64,000 bases of DNA, taken from the NCBI RefSeq assembly GCF_001888165.1, contig NZ_CP015455.1, positions 1,110,001 to 1,174,000 on the forward strand, given 5' to 3'. Origin of the DNA: Syntrophotalea acetylenica. GTDB lineage: Bacteria > Desulfobacterota > Desulfuromonadia > Desulfuromonadales > Syntrophotaleaceae. Of this stretch, positions 35,003 to 43,567 are shown piece after piece; the first letter of the stretch is position 1, and each line of letters begins with the position of its first letter. Below the pieces are notes generated by a model. That model saw only the letters and a list, made by a program, of their open reading frames with translations. It searched no databases and was not told the DNA's origin. The translations under genes and the position numbers were made by a program.

Positions 35003-36561
35003 TCAGCCCAGTTGCAGCAACCACAGACGCCCTCAAAAGGCTGTTGGTGAATGTGCAATGGACCGCTGGCGGTGAGCATCTGGCCAGCTTGCTGCGAACA
35101 TTGCCGGCGACGGCAGGGGATGCACACGCCATCGATCAAACCGGCCTGTGGCTCTGGCGCCGGCCGATGGACGCCTTGTCTTTTTTGCATTGGCTTCCTG
35201 TGGCCGGTGCCGGGAAAAAAGGCTTTCGGCAACTGTCCGTTCGTGGCCTGCCGGGCCCAGAGATTCTGGCGCGGGGCATGGAAAGGGTTGTCGGCCATAA
35301 ACCGCAGCAGGTACTTGTAGTGCGGGGCTGGCTACCGGGCAAATATCTGGATGATTTTTTCGCCGAGGACTTTCCGTCTCTGCCGGCGACACACCGTCAG
35401 GCGATCGTGCGTGATTTCGGACATTTTGTCCGCGACATGTTCGAGCGGGGCGCTCAGCCGACCCGTCTGACCCTGACCCGTTTCTGGGTCGATGCGGGGC
35501 AGGATCCTGTCGGGTTTCGCCTTGCCGGGATCGATGGTTTCCGTTGGCACAACAAGCCACTGACCGACCGGCAAAGATTTGTCTGTCTGCAGCATCTGCT
35601 TGGCACCTTGCCGGTGCATGTCAGCCGCAGCCAGCGGTTTCGTTTTTTCCGGGCTGTGTGCGGCGATCAGGGCCGGTTGCGCGAGTTTCGTAACCTCCTT
35701 GTGGATCTGGAAGCCGCCGCGCTTTGTTCGGCCCGGCGCTACTGGCGTCGCAAGGCACGTTTGAGTCTTGGCAACAATGCTTGGTTTGCCGTCCTGCGCC
35801 ACGAAAACTGGCGCATCTGGAGACGGCGGTGCGACGAGGCATTGCGCCTTCAGCAAAGCATGCTTGCGGAACCCGCCGCCACTTTCCGGGCTGGCCTGGC
35901 CATGGCGGGCAGGGGTTCCGGATGCTCGGCCGCCAGAATCGAAGTCGGCGGGCACCAGTATTTTGTCAAACGTTATCGCCTTCCGGGGTTGAGGTACCAG
36001 GTCAAATATCTGTTTTTGCGCTCCAAGGCGTTGGCTGCCTGGCTTGCCGGATGGCAGTGCGCAGCACGCAGCCTGCCGACCGCCCAGCCCCTGATGGTGA
36101 TGGAAAAACGCACTTTCCGGATTTTAAAGGAATCCTACCTGGTGTCTGAATTCTGCAGCGACGGGCGGCCGCTGATGACGGTATGGCCGGAGTTGAAGCC
36201 GCACGAGAGACGCCGTATCATTATTCGCAGTGCGCAATTGCTGGCCCGGGTGCACAGATCCCGATGTCTCCACGGGGACACCAACTGGAACAATATCCTG
36301 GTGCGCCCCAATGGCGCATTGCTGCTGGTGGATCTGGACTGTTTCAGGCAGAGACGATCCTTTGACTACACGCGCGCCTATCGCGATCTCGAGCATTTCA
36401 TACGGGATCTGCGGCGTAAACGTAACGACGGGGTGGGGTATCTGGACCTGCTCATCTCCACCTGGCGGAACTGGCTCGATGCAGGCAGCCGGGTGAGCTG
36501 TGAGGAGCATGCCCGCATTGTCCGCGCCAATCCCGGTCGCCGGGTGGACGATTGCATCTGA
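34984..36561 (+). CDS. Tandem double-domain LPS-kinase-like protein
   Basis: The 525-residue protein carries a degenerate kinase-like half and an intact one. The N-terminal half (about 1-290) has an N-lobe-like segment (LWLWRRPMDALSFLHWLPV), VVRGWLPGKYLDDFF, and HFVRDMFERGAQPTRLT where the HGD loop should be, so it is probably inactive. The C-terminal half (about 315-525) has YFVKRYRLPGLRYQVKYLF, ESYLVSEFCSDGRPL, SRCLHGDTNWNNILV and LLLVDLDCFRQRRSF. The linker CSARRYWRRKARLSLGNNA matches AAWHRQGRYCFGNNA in the previous protein. ATG 34984 lies within the end of the upstream gene. I know of no named family with this arrangement. Confidence 0.72.
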   Translation: MDNKYLISPVAATTDALKRLLVNVQWTAGGEHLASLLRTLPATAGDAHAIDQTGLWLWRRPMDALSFLHWLPVAGAGKKGFRQLSVRGLPGPEILARGMERVVGHKPQQVLVVRGWLPGKYLDDFFAEDFPSLPATHRQAIVRDFGHFVRDMFERGAQPTRLTLTRFWVDAGQDPVGFRLAGIDGFRWHNKPLTDRQRFVCLQHLLGTLPVHVSRSQRFRFFRAVCGDQGRLREFRNLLVDLEAAALCSARRYWRRKARLSLGNNAWFAVLRHENWRIWRRRCDEALRLQQSMLAEPAATFRAGLAMAGRGSGCSAARIEVGGHQYFVKRYRLPGLRYQVKYLFLRSKALAAWLAGWQCAARSLPTAQPLMVMEKRTFRILKESYLVSEFCSDGRPLMTVWPELKPHERRRIIIRSAQLLARVHRSRCLHGDTNWNNILVRPNGALLLVDLDCFRQRRSFDYTRAYRDLEHFIRDLRRKRNDGVGYLDLLISTWRNWLDAGSRVSCEEHARIVRANPGRRVDDCI

Positions 36562-36661
36562 GGGTCTGGCCAGGGTTTTTCACAACGGAACGCAGACCAG
36601 GCGATGTTTTTCAGCCGCATATTGCCCGCGAAAGAAATCTGGGATATGATGCGCGACACGT

Positions 36662-36716
36662 GTTTGTTGCGGAAGCGGAAAACAAACGTTTCCGGATGCA
36701 ATCAGCCGTTGCATCC
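36662..36716. repeat. Two adjacent hairpins related to the post-waaC repeat
   Basis: GTTTGTT/AACAAAC (36662-36687, 12-base loop) is followed at once by GGATGCAA-TCAGCCG-TTGCATCC (36694-36716). Between them, CGTTTCCGGATG matches 12 bases of the repeat end at about 19928-19938, again followed by a CAGC-containing sequence. It lies in the 257-base gap before hldE. Confidence 0.45.
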
Positions 36717-36742
36717 TGGTGGCGGATATTGGCAGACACGAT

Positions 36743-36771
36743 ACCGGCCCCGTTGGCCGGTTTCATTTTTT
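36743..36771 (+). terminator. Rho-independent terminator upstream of hldE
   Basis: ACCGGCC and GGCCGGT form a 7-bp stem with a 5-base loop, followed by TTCATTTTTT. It ends the LPS-core decoration cluster and separates it from hldE. Confidence 0.8.
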
Positions 36772-36818
36772 CTGAATTGAGAACTGCCTTACAGATACAG
36801 GGGACATTGGATAATTTT

Positions 36819-38291
36819 ATGAATAGATCGGCCATGGAAACTCTGCTTGGCAGATTGAGCGGCATCCGCGCGCTGGTGATCGGCGATCTGATGCTGGATG
36901 AGTACCTGTGGGGACGCACCGAGCGGATTTCTCCCGAGGCGCCGGTGCAGGTGGTGGACATCCTGCGAGAAGACCTGCGCCTCGGCGGGGCCGGCAACGT
37001 CATCAACAACCTTGTCACCCTGGGATGCCAGGTACATGTCGCGAGCGTGCTGGGGGAAGGGCATGACGGGCTGCTTTTGCGCCGCCGTCTGGAAGAAAAA
37101 CGGGTCGGCACCGAGGGGCTGCTTTTCGACGGCAAGCGCACCACCAGCCGCAAGACCCGAATTCTTGCCTCGGGGCAGCAGATGATGCGTTTCGACCGGG
37201 AGAGCCGCGCGCCCATCGACGCGCAGCAGGAAGCGTCTCTGGCGGCCTTCGTGCGCGACAACGCCGATCGCTTCGACGTCATCCTGGTGTCCGATTACCT
37301 CAAGGGGGTTCTGACCGAGGGTCTGCTGCAGGCGGTCATCGCCGTCGGCAAGCAAAAAGGCATCCCGGTGGTCATCGATCCCAAGGGCAACGACTACGGC
37401 AAATATCGCGGTGCCACCCTGCTGACCCCCAATCGCAAGGAAACCGAGGTCGCGTCAGGTGTCGCCATCGTCGATGAAGATAGCCTGCGGCTTGCCGCCC
37501 GCACCCTGATGGAACGCATCGATCTGCAGACGTTGATGGTCACCCGCAGCGAGGAGGGGATCTCCATCTTTTTCCGCAATCAGGAGGAAGTGCACCTGCC
37601 GACGCAGGCGCGGGAAGTGTATGATGTGACCGGGGCCGGCGATACGGTGCTGTCCCTGGTCGGTCTTGGCCTGGCCGGGGGATTGCCGGTCAGCGAAGCG
37701 GCGGTGCTGGCCAATATCGGCGCGGGGATCGTGGTGGGCAAGGTTGGCACCTCCACCGTCAACGTCGAGGAAATCCGCGAAGCGCTGGCGCACAATGCCC
37801 TGGAATACGATACCAAAATCCGGCTGCGGGAATCGTTGCGCGATGTCCTCGCGGCTGAACGCCGGCGCGGCAAGACCATCGTCTTTACCAATGGCTGTTT
37901 CGACCTGCTGCATGTTGGCCACGTCAAATATCTGCAGCAGGCGCGTCGTCTCGGTGACCTGCTGGTGCTGGGCCTGAACTCCGATGCTTCCATCCGGCGA
38001 CTGAAAGGCCCCAACCGCCCCCTTATCAGCGAACAGGAGCGCGCACACATCCTGGCGGCGTTGAGCTGCATCGATTATGTGGTGGTATTCGACGAGGACA
38101 CGCCCCTGGCACTGATCGGCATGCTGCGCCCCGATATTCTGGTCAAGGGGGGAGATTACACGCCGGAAACCGTGGTCGGCCGGGATCTTGTGGAGAGTTA
38201 CGGCGGGCGGGTGGAACTCATCGATCTGGTCGACGGGCGTTCCACCACCAACATCATCGAACGGATCCTGGACCGCTATGAGCAGGGCTGA
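36819..38291 (+). CDS. hldE: Bifunctional heptose 7-phosphate kinase / heptose 1-phosphate adenylyltransferase
   Basis: HldE (RfaE) phosphorylates D-glycero-D-manno-heptose 7-phosphate at O1 and later adenylylates the 1-phosphate. The 490-residue protein has an N-terminal PfkB-type ribokinase domain (VIGDLMLDEYLWG near residue 20, AGNVINNL, and DVTGAGDTVLSLVGLGLAGG with the catalytic Asp around 272-280) and a C-terminal nucleotidyltransferase domain starting at VFTNGCFDLLHVGHVKYL (HxGH around residue 366). ATG 36819 is taken; ATG 36834 is an alternative. The 3' end overlaps gmhB by 14 bases. Length matches E. coli HldE (477). Confidence 0.96.
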   Translation: MNRSAMETLLGRLSGIRALVIGDLMLDEYLWGRTERISPEAPVQVVDILREDLRLGGAGNVINNLVTLGCQVHVASVLGEGHDGLLLRRRLEEKRVGTEGLLFDGKRTTSRKTRILASGQQMMRFDRESRAPIDAQQEASLAAFVRDNADRFDVILVSDYLKGVLTEGLLQAVIAVGKQKGIPVVIDPKGNDYGKYRGATLLTPNRKETEVASGVAIVDEDSLRLAARTLMERIDLQTLMVTRSEEGISIFFRNQEEVHLPTQAREVYDVTGAGDTVLSLVGLGLAGGLPVSEAAVLANIGAGIVVGKVGTSTVNVEEIREALAHNALEYDTKIRLRESLRDVLAAERRRGKTIVFTNGCFDLLHVGHVKYLQQARRLGDLLVLGLNSDASIRRLKGPNRPLISEQERAHILAALSCIDYVVVFDEDTPLALIGMLRPDILVKGGDYTPETVVGRDLVESYGGRVELIDLVDGRSTTNIIERILDRYEQG

Positions 38292-38880
38292 GAGTCAACG
38301 GGTCCTGCGCAGGGCGGTATTCCTCGATCGCGACGGCACCATCAATGAAGAGCGGCACTACCTGTACCGGCCGGAAGACTTCGCCTTCATCGCCGGTGTG
38401 CCGCAGGCCATCGCACGCCTGAACCAGGTCGGCTATCTGGTGGTGGTGGTGACCAACCAGTCGGGGGTGGCGCGGGGCTATTTCGATTTATCCGATGTCG
38501 AGGCCCTGCATGCTTATGTGCAGCGGCAACTGGCGGATGTCCGGGCCCATATCGACGGGTTTTATGTCTGCCCCCACCATCCGGAACACGGGCAGGGCGC
38601 GCTGCCTCGGGACTGCGATTGCCGCAAGGGGCAGCCCGGCCTGCTGTTTAAGGCCGCGGCGCAGTTGCACATCGATCTTGAGGGGTCGTTCATGGTTGGC
38701 GACAAACCCGCCGATATGGAGGCCGGAACGCGCGCCGGTTGCGTTCCATTGCTGGTGATGACCGGTTACGGTGCCGAAACGGACAAACTTGTGGCTCCTT
38801 CCATCCAGCGATTCCCGAGTCTGGTGGAAGCGGTCGATTTCATTTTACGGCAGGATGGTGAGCGCAGGGTCACCGCCTGA
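38278..38880 (+). CDS. gmhB: D-glycero-beta-D-manno-heptose 1,7-bisphosphate 7-phosphatase
   Basis: GmhB removes the 7-phosphate between the two HldE reactions. The 200-residue HAD-superfamily protein has AVFLDRDGTINEE (DxDGT motif I, around residues 15-23), VVTNQSGVARGYF (motif II), four zinc-ligand positions in CPHHPEHGQGALPRDCDCRKG, and MVGDKPADMEAG (motif IV). It overlaps hldE, confirming a shared pathway operon. Confidence 0.95.
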   Translation: MSRAESQRVLRRAVFLDRDGTINEERHYLYRPEDFAFIAGVPQAIARLNQVGYLVVVVTNQSGVARGYFDLSDVEALHAYVQRQLADVRAHIDGFYVCPHHPEHGQGALPRDCDCRKGQPGLLFKAAAQLHIDLEGSFMVGDKPADMEAGTRAGCVPLLVMTGYGAETDKLVAPSIQRFPSLVEAVDFILRQDGERRVTA

Positions 38881-38904
38881 TTCGATCTTTGGAAAGGACT
38901 GTTC

Positions 38905-39783
38905 ATGATAAAAAGCATGACAGGGTACGGCAAAGGGCAGGCGACCGCTGACGGTATCGCGCTGACGGTGGAGATCAAATCCGTCAACCATCGTTACGCC
39001 GATATTTCCGTGAAGGCGCCACGTTTTCTTCTCGGTTGTGAGTCGGAGATAAAAAAGCAGGTTGGCGAGCGTCTCAAACGGGGGAAAATCGATGTCTTCA
39101 TCAATGTCGATAACAATGCCTGTGCGGCCCGCATGCCCGTGCTCAACAAGGAACTGGCGGCGGCTTATATGGTATTGTTCCGGCAGATGCGGGCGGAATT
39201 CGATCTCGAAGGGGATATCACCGTCGATCTGCTGGCCGGACAAAAGGACGTCATTACCATCGCCGAAGCTGACCCCGGAGAAGAGGCGGTTATCGGCTGT
39301 GTAGGCGAAGCCCTGGCAAAAGCCCTGTCGGCCATGGAACAGATGCGGCAGACCGAGGGCACCGCAACCCGCCACGATATGGAAGAGCATCTTGCGCATA
39401 TCGAGGCGCTGCTCGCGACAGCTCGCGAGCGGGCGCCCCAGGTGCCGCTGGAATGGCGGGAAAAGCTTATGGAACGTCTGGCGCGACTGGAGAACGGTTT
39501 TGACGTCGATCCCCAGCGGGTTGCCCAGGAGGTCGCGGTATTTGCCGATCGTTGCGATATCAGCGAGGAACTGGCCCGTTTTTCAAGCCATATCGAGCAG
39601 TTTCGGGGGTTGTTCAGTGTCGAGGAGGCCGTGGGGCGGCAGATGGATTTCATTCTCCAGGAAATGAACCGGGAAACCAACACCATGGGATCCAAATCCA
39701 ATGATCTGCAGCTTACGCGGGTCGTTGTGGCCATGAAGGCCGACCTGGAAAAAATCCGTGAGCAGGTTCAGAATATCGAATAA
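38905..39783 (+). CDS. yicC: YicC-family endoribonuclease
   Basis: The 292-residue protein begins MIKSMTGYGKGQ and has VEIKSVNHRYADISVK, the two conserved YicC_N features, and the DUF1732 C-terminal block with GRQMDFILQEMNRETNTMGSK. YicC proteins have been reported as RNA-degrading enzymes involved in small-RNA turnover. The start has GGAAAGGA upstream. It precedes gmk, a widespread gene pair. Confidence 0.92.
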   Translation: MIKSMTGYGKGQATADGIALTVEIKSVNHRYADISVKAPRFLLGCESEIKKQVGERLKRGKIDVFINVDNNACAARMPVLNKELAAAYMVLFRQMRAEFDLEGDITVDLLAGQKDVITIAEADPGEEAVIGCVGEALAKALSAMEQMRQTEGTATRHDMEEHLAHIEALLATARERAPQVPLEWREKLMERLARLENGFDVDPQRVAQEVAVFADRCDISEELARFSSHIEQFRGLFSVEEAVGRQMDFILQEMNRETNTMGSKSNDLQLTRVVVAMKADLEKIREQVQNIE

Positions 39784-39826
39784 CCTTCCCGGGCATGCCC
39801 TGCTTGCCCGGTTGTGGAGTCGTTCC

Positions 39827-40450
39827 ATGAAACGTAGTGGCATTCTGTTTGTCATATCCGCGCCGTCCGGTGCCGGCAAAACCTCTTTATGCCGGCGGAT
39901 TGTTGACATTTTTCCTGATATGCGGCACTCTGTGTCCTTCACCACCCGTCCGAAACGAGACGGTGAAACGGACGGTATCGATTACCATTTCGTCAGCCAG
40001 GATTGCTTCGATACCATGGTGGCCGACGGGGCTTTCGCCGAATGGGCCAGGGTCCACGGCAACTGCTACGGAACGGCGCTGGCCACCTTGCAGGAAGCGC
40101 GAGACCAGGGGCGGGACGTTCTTCTGGATATTGACTGTCAGGGGGCCGCTCAGTTGAAACGCAGCTGCCCGGACGGCGTTTTTATTTTTATCCTGCCGCC
40201 GACCTTCGAGGAGCTGGAGCGACGCTTGCGCGGCCGCAATACCGATACCCCCGAAGTGATAGGAAGGCGTCTTGCCAATGCCCGTCGTGAAATGCGGGAA
40301 CTGGTCTGGTATGATTATCTTGTCGTCAACGACGATTTGTCGCGTGCCTCGGAAGAGCTGAAAGGCATCATTCTGGCCGAGGGCTGCCGCACCGGGCGAA
40401 CCAGGGATAGTGTGGTTCAGCAGTTCGGGATCGACAAGCAGGAATTCTGA
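39827..40450 (+). CDS. gmk: Guanylate kinase
   Basis: Gmk phosphorylates GMP to GDP. The 207-residue protein has the P-loop [11 protein letters not shown] (around residues 11-21), SFTTRPKRDGETDGIDYHFV binding GMP, and VLLDIDCQGAAQLK. ATG 39827 has GGAG 7 bases upstream. It lies between yicC and rpoZ, next to the rel gene, so guanine nucleotide supply and (p)ppGpp synthesis are encoded together. Confidence 0.96.
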   Translation: MKRSGILFVISAPSGAGKTSLCRRIVDIFPDMRHSVSFTTRPKRDGETDGIDYHFVSQDCFDTMVADGAFAEWARVHGNCYGTALATLQEARDQGRDVLLDIDCQGAAQLKRSCPDGVFIFILPPTFEELERRLRGRNTDTPEVIGRRLANARREMRELVWYDYLVVNDDLSRASEELKGIILAEGCRTGRTRDSVVQQFGIDKQEF

Positions 40451-40455
40451 CGGAT

Positions 40456-40476
40456 CGCCGCCGGGCGGCGTTTTTT
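40456..40476 (+). terminator. Rho-independent terminator after gmk
   Basis: CGCCG-CCGGG-CGGCG followed by six T's lies 6 bases after the gmk stop and before rpoZ, so rpoZ may depend on read-through or its own promoter. Confidence 0.75.
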
Positions 40477-40510
40477 CACGAAATATTACCATGGAAGGAT
40501 AAACAGTTTT

Positions 40511-40717
40511 ATGGCGAGAATAACTGTCGAAGATTGCCTCCAGCAGATCCCCAATCGTTTTCTGCTGGTTATGGTTGCCTCCAAGCGCACCAAGCAGCTA
40601 TACAAAGGGGGGCAACCGCTTATCGAAAACAAGTCCAATAACAAAAAAATCGTTCTTTGCCTGCGCGAAATCGCCGCCGGCAAGGTCGATTACGAAATTC
40701 CTACCCGGAAGGGCTGA
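40511..40717 (+). CDS. rpoZ: RNA polymerase omega subunit
   Basis: Omega assists assembly of the beta' subunit and forms part of a ppGpp-binding site in many bacteria. The 68-residue protein has the typical [21 protein letters not shown] start, [14 protein letters not shown], and [13 protein letters not shown] precedes the start. Position between gmk and rel is conserved in many proteobacteria. Confidence 0.95.
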   Translation: MARITVEDCLQQIPNRFLLVMVASKRTKQLYKGGQPLIENKSNNKKIVLCLREIAAGKVDYEIPTRKG

Positions 40718-40855
40718 CATCCCGCAGAATTGCCACGACTGCGGAACCGACCCTTTGGGGGCCGTGGTCGGTTATGTTCCGGATCTTCTGGCCTGGCAGG
40801 GATAAAACCCGCAGGCTGCGATTGTGAGATGCCGGCCCCACGGCATGCAAGACAC

Positions 40856-40889
40856 AAGGCCGGGCGCACAGTGCCCGGCCTTGTTTTTT
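40856..40889 (+). terminator. Rho-independent terminator after rpoZ
   Basis: A perfect 10-bp stem (AAGGCCGGGC with GCCCGGCCTT, 7-base loop) followed by GTTTTTT. It lies 139 bases past rpoZ and 74 bases before the rel start. Confidence 0.88.
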
Positions 40890-40936
40890 ACTCGCGCATA
40901 CTCTTCAAGCTTCCTCGCGCCTTCTTTACCAGGGTG

Positions 40937-40952
40937 CCGGCGCCTTCGCCGG
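40937..40952 (+). promoter_or_regulatory. GC-rich hairpin just before the rel ribosome-binding site
   Basis: CCGGCG-CCTT-CGCCGG ends one base before TGGAA and 10 bases before the rel ATG. It could limit ribosome access to the rel start, but there is no further support. Confidence 0.35.
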
Positions 40953-40962
40953 TGGAATCGCC

Positions 40963-43119
40963 ATGCTTCGTCTTGACCAGATCATCGAAAACGTTCTGAC
41001 GTACAATCCCCGCGCCGATGTCGATGCATTGCGCAAGGCCTATGTGTACAGCGCCAAGGTGCATCGGGGTAAATCCCGCGTTTCGGGTGAACCCTATCTG
41101 GGCCACAGCCTCGAAATTGCCTTTATCCTGACCCGTCTCAAGATGGACGTCGCCACCATTATCACCGGTCTGCTGCACGATATTCTGCAGCAGGAGCTGG
41201 CGGATATCAATGAGCTGCAAGCTGTTTTTGGTGCGGATGTCGTAGAACTGGTGCAGAGCCTCACCAAACTCGGGCGTATCTCTTTTATTACCAGCGAAGA
41301 GCAGCAGGCGGAGAATTTTCGCAAGATGCTGCTGGCGATGGCCAGCGACATCCGCGTGATACTGGTCAAGCTTGCCGAGCGTCTGCACGACATGCGCACA
41401 CTTGAGGGCAGGAGTGCCGAGGAGCAGCGGCGTATCGCCCAGGAGACCCTCGATATCTATGCGCCGCTGGCCAATCGCCTCGGTATCAGCTGGATGAAGT
41501 GCGAACTCGAGGACCTGTCTCTGCGCTACGTTCTGCCGGAGGTGTATTGCGATCTGCACTCCAAAGTGACGCAGCGGCGCAAGGATCGCGCCGGCTACGT
41601 CGAGGAAGTGCGCAAGCAGTTGTGTGACAAGATGCGCGAGAATGGCATCGAAGGGGAATGTTACGGCCGCCAGAAGCACCTGTATTCCATCTGGCGCAAG
41701 ATGCAGCGCCAGGGGATCGAGTTCGAGCAGGTTTATGACCTTATCGCCTTTCGCGTTATCGTCGGGGATGTGCGGGATTGCTATGCCATGCTCGGCGTGA
41801 TCCATGCTGCCTGGAAACCGATCGCCAGCCGCTTCAAGGACTATATCGCCATGCCCAAGGCGAATTTGTACCAGTCCCTGCACACTACGGTCATCGGTCC
41901 CTACGGAGAGCGCATGGAGGTGCAGATTCGCACCGAGGACATGCACCGGGTCGCCGAGGAAGGTATCGCCGCCCACTGGAAATACAAGGAAGGCCGCGGC
42001 GGCCAAAGTATCGTGACCAAGGACGAGAGACAGTTCGGCTGGCTGCGGCAGATGCTGGATTCCCAGCAGGAATTCGCCGATTCCCATGAATTTGTCGGCT
42101 CCGTCAAGGTCGATCTGTTCTCCGAGGAGGTCTATGTTTTTACCCCCAGGGGGGAGGTCAAGGCGTTTCCCCGGGGGGCGACGCCCATCGATTTTGCCTA
42201 CAGCGTGCACACCGAAGTCGGCAACCGTTGCGTGGGCGCCAGGGTCAACGGCAAGCTGGTGCCGCTGAAGACGCCGCTGAGCAACGGCGATGTGGTGGAG
42301 GTGGTTACCTCGCCGAACCAGACGCCGAGCAAGGATTGGCTTAAGTTTGTCGTCACCTCGCGGGCGGCCAGCAAGATCCGGCACTGGGTCAAGACCCAGC
42401 AGCGGGAGAAGAGCATCGAGCTCGGCAAGGAGCTTCTGGAAAAACGACTGCGCAAATTCGGCTGCAGTCTCAAGAAAATCCTGGCCTCCAGGGAGTTCGC
42501 GCAGTGCTTGCAGGATCTTGGCTATCATACGTCCAGTGATCTGCTTGCGGGCATAGGCTACGGCAAGGTTCCCTTGGGGCAGATTGTCAGTCGGGTCGTT
42601 CCCGTTGGAAAGCTGCATCCCGAAACGGAAGAAAAGGCAAGGGCGGCCACGGAGACCGGGGCGCCGGCCAAAAAGCCATCGAGCGCCATCAAGATCCAGG
42701 GCATTGGCGATATCATGGTGCGTTTCGCGAAGTGCTGCAACCCGCTTCCCGGCGATCCGGTGGTCGGTTTCATTACCCGTGGTCGCGGAATTACCGTGCA
42801 TACGGTCGATTGCCCCAGCGTCCTGGAAAGCGATGCGGAACGGCGGGTCGAGGTTGAATGGGATATCAAGAAAAAAGCGCCACACACGGCCCGCATTCGT
42901 CTTGCAACCGAAGACCGCAAGGGGGTCCTGGCCAGCGTCAGCAATGCCATCAGCGCTTGCGAAGCGAATATTGCCAGCGCCACCGTGCAGCGCACCAGGA
43001 CCCACAAAAGTATGATCGTTTTTGCGGTTGAAGTCGTCGACGTCGAACATCTCAACCGTGTGATCAATGCTCTGCATCAGGTCAAGGGGGTTTATCAGGT
43101 AGAGCGATTGCGGCACTGA
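40963..43119 (+). CDS. RelA/SpoT-family (p)ppGpp synthetase with atypical hydrolase site
   Basis: The 718-residue protein has the long Rel layout: HD domain (about 20-180), synthetase domain (about 235-345, with RFKDYIAMPKANLYQSLHTT and MEVQIRT), TGS domain (about 385-450), and a C-terminal ACT domain (about 640-715). The synthetase residues look intact. The HD domain keeps GH and HD (H72, D73) but reads LLHDILQQ where bifunctional Rel proteins have HDxxED, and KLAERLHDMRTL where they have KLADRLHNMRTL (E139, D143). Four hydrolase-site residues are thus changed, so it may mainly synthesise alarmone. I leave the symbol blank (relA or rel would both be arguable). ATG 40963 follows a small hairpin. 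Confidence 0.9.
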   Translation: MLRLDQIIENVLTYNPRADVDALRKAYVYSAKVHRGKSRVSGEPYLGHSLEIAFILTRLKMDVATIITGLLHDILQQELADINELQAVFGADVVELVQSLTKLGRISFITSEEQQAENFRKMLLAMASDIRVILVKLAERLHDMRTLEGRSAEEQRRIAQETLDIYAPLANRLGISWMKCELEDLSLRYVLPEVYCDLHSKVTQRRKDRAGYVEEVRKQLCDKMRENGIEGECYGRQKHLYSIWRKMQRQGIEFEQVYDLIAFRVIVGDVRDCYAMLGVIHAAWKPIASRFKDYIAMPKANLYQSLHTTVIGPYGERMEVQIRTEDMHRVAEEGIAAHWKYKEGRGGQSIVTKDERQFGWLRQMLDSQQEFADSHEFVGSVKVDLFSEEVYVFTPRGEVKAFPRGATPIDFAYSVHTEVGNRCVGARVNGKLVPLKTPLSNGDVVEVVTSPNQTPSKDWLKFVVTSRAASKIRHWVKTQQREKSIELGKELLEKRLRKFGCSLKKILASREFAQCLQDLGYHTSSDLLAGIGYGKVPLGQIVSRVVPVGKLHPETEEKARAATETGAPAKKPSSAIKIQGIGDIMVRFAKCCNPLPGDPVVGFITRGRGITVHTVDCPSVLESDAERRVEVEWDIKKKAPHTARIRLATEDRKGVLASVSNAISACEANIASATVQRTRTHKSMIVFAVEVVDVEHLNRVINALHQVKGVYQVERLRH

Positions 43120-43142
43120 CCTTTCAGCGAGGAGATATGACC

Positions 43143-43529
43143 ATGAGCATCCAGGCCATCGCGACATCCCAGGCACCGGCCGCCGCAGGACCCTATTCCC
43201 AGGCGGTGCGCGCCGGTGATTACCTGTTTTTTTCAGGCCAGATCCCCCTCGACCCCGCCTCCGGACGGGTGGTCGGGCAGGATGCGGAAGCGCAGGCCCG
43301 TCAGGTTCTGCAAAATATCGGTGCGGTATTGTCCGCGGCGGGACTTGGTTTTGACAAAGTTGTCAAGACCACCGTGTTTTTGGCTGACATGGCGGATTTC
43401 GAAGTCATAAATCGGGTTTATGCGGGATATTTCGGTGATCTGGCGCCGGCTCGGTCCACGGTGCAGGTGGCGGCTCTGCCGAAAAAGGTGCGGATTGAAA
43501 TCGAGGGGATCGCCTACGCGGGGCTGTAA
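43143..43529 (+). CDS. ridA: RidA/YjgF-family reactive imine deaminase
   Basis: RidA hydrolyses reactive enamine/imine intermediates from PLP enzymes such as threonine dehydratase. The 128-residue protein contains AAGPYSQAVRAGDYLFFSGQ (start of the family motif) and ends with ARSTVQVAALPKKVRIEIEG, which includes the conserved Arg of the active site and the C-terminal signature. ATG 43143 is preferred over 43137 because GGAG at 43131 is spaced correctly for it. It follows rel by 23 bases, a common neighbour. Confidence 0.93.
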   Translation: MSIQAIATSQAPAAAGPYSQAVRAGDYLFFSGQIPLDPASGRVVGQDAEAQARQVLQNIGAVLSAAGLGFDKVVKTTVFLADMADFEVINRVYAGYFGDLAPARSTVQVAALPKKVRIEIEGIAYAGL

Positions 43530-43567
43530 GCCACCGGGGAGGCCAATGTTGATTTGAGCATGAATGC

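Noticed and set aside
40718-40805. Short open frame after rpoZ reading [16 protein letters not shown] up to a TAA at 40803
   Set aside because: It has a CxxC but no start codon or ribosome-binding site of its own, and overlaps rpoZ in another frame upstream. It is too short to support without homologues.
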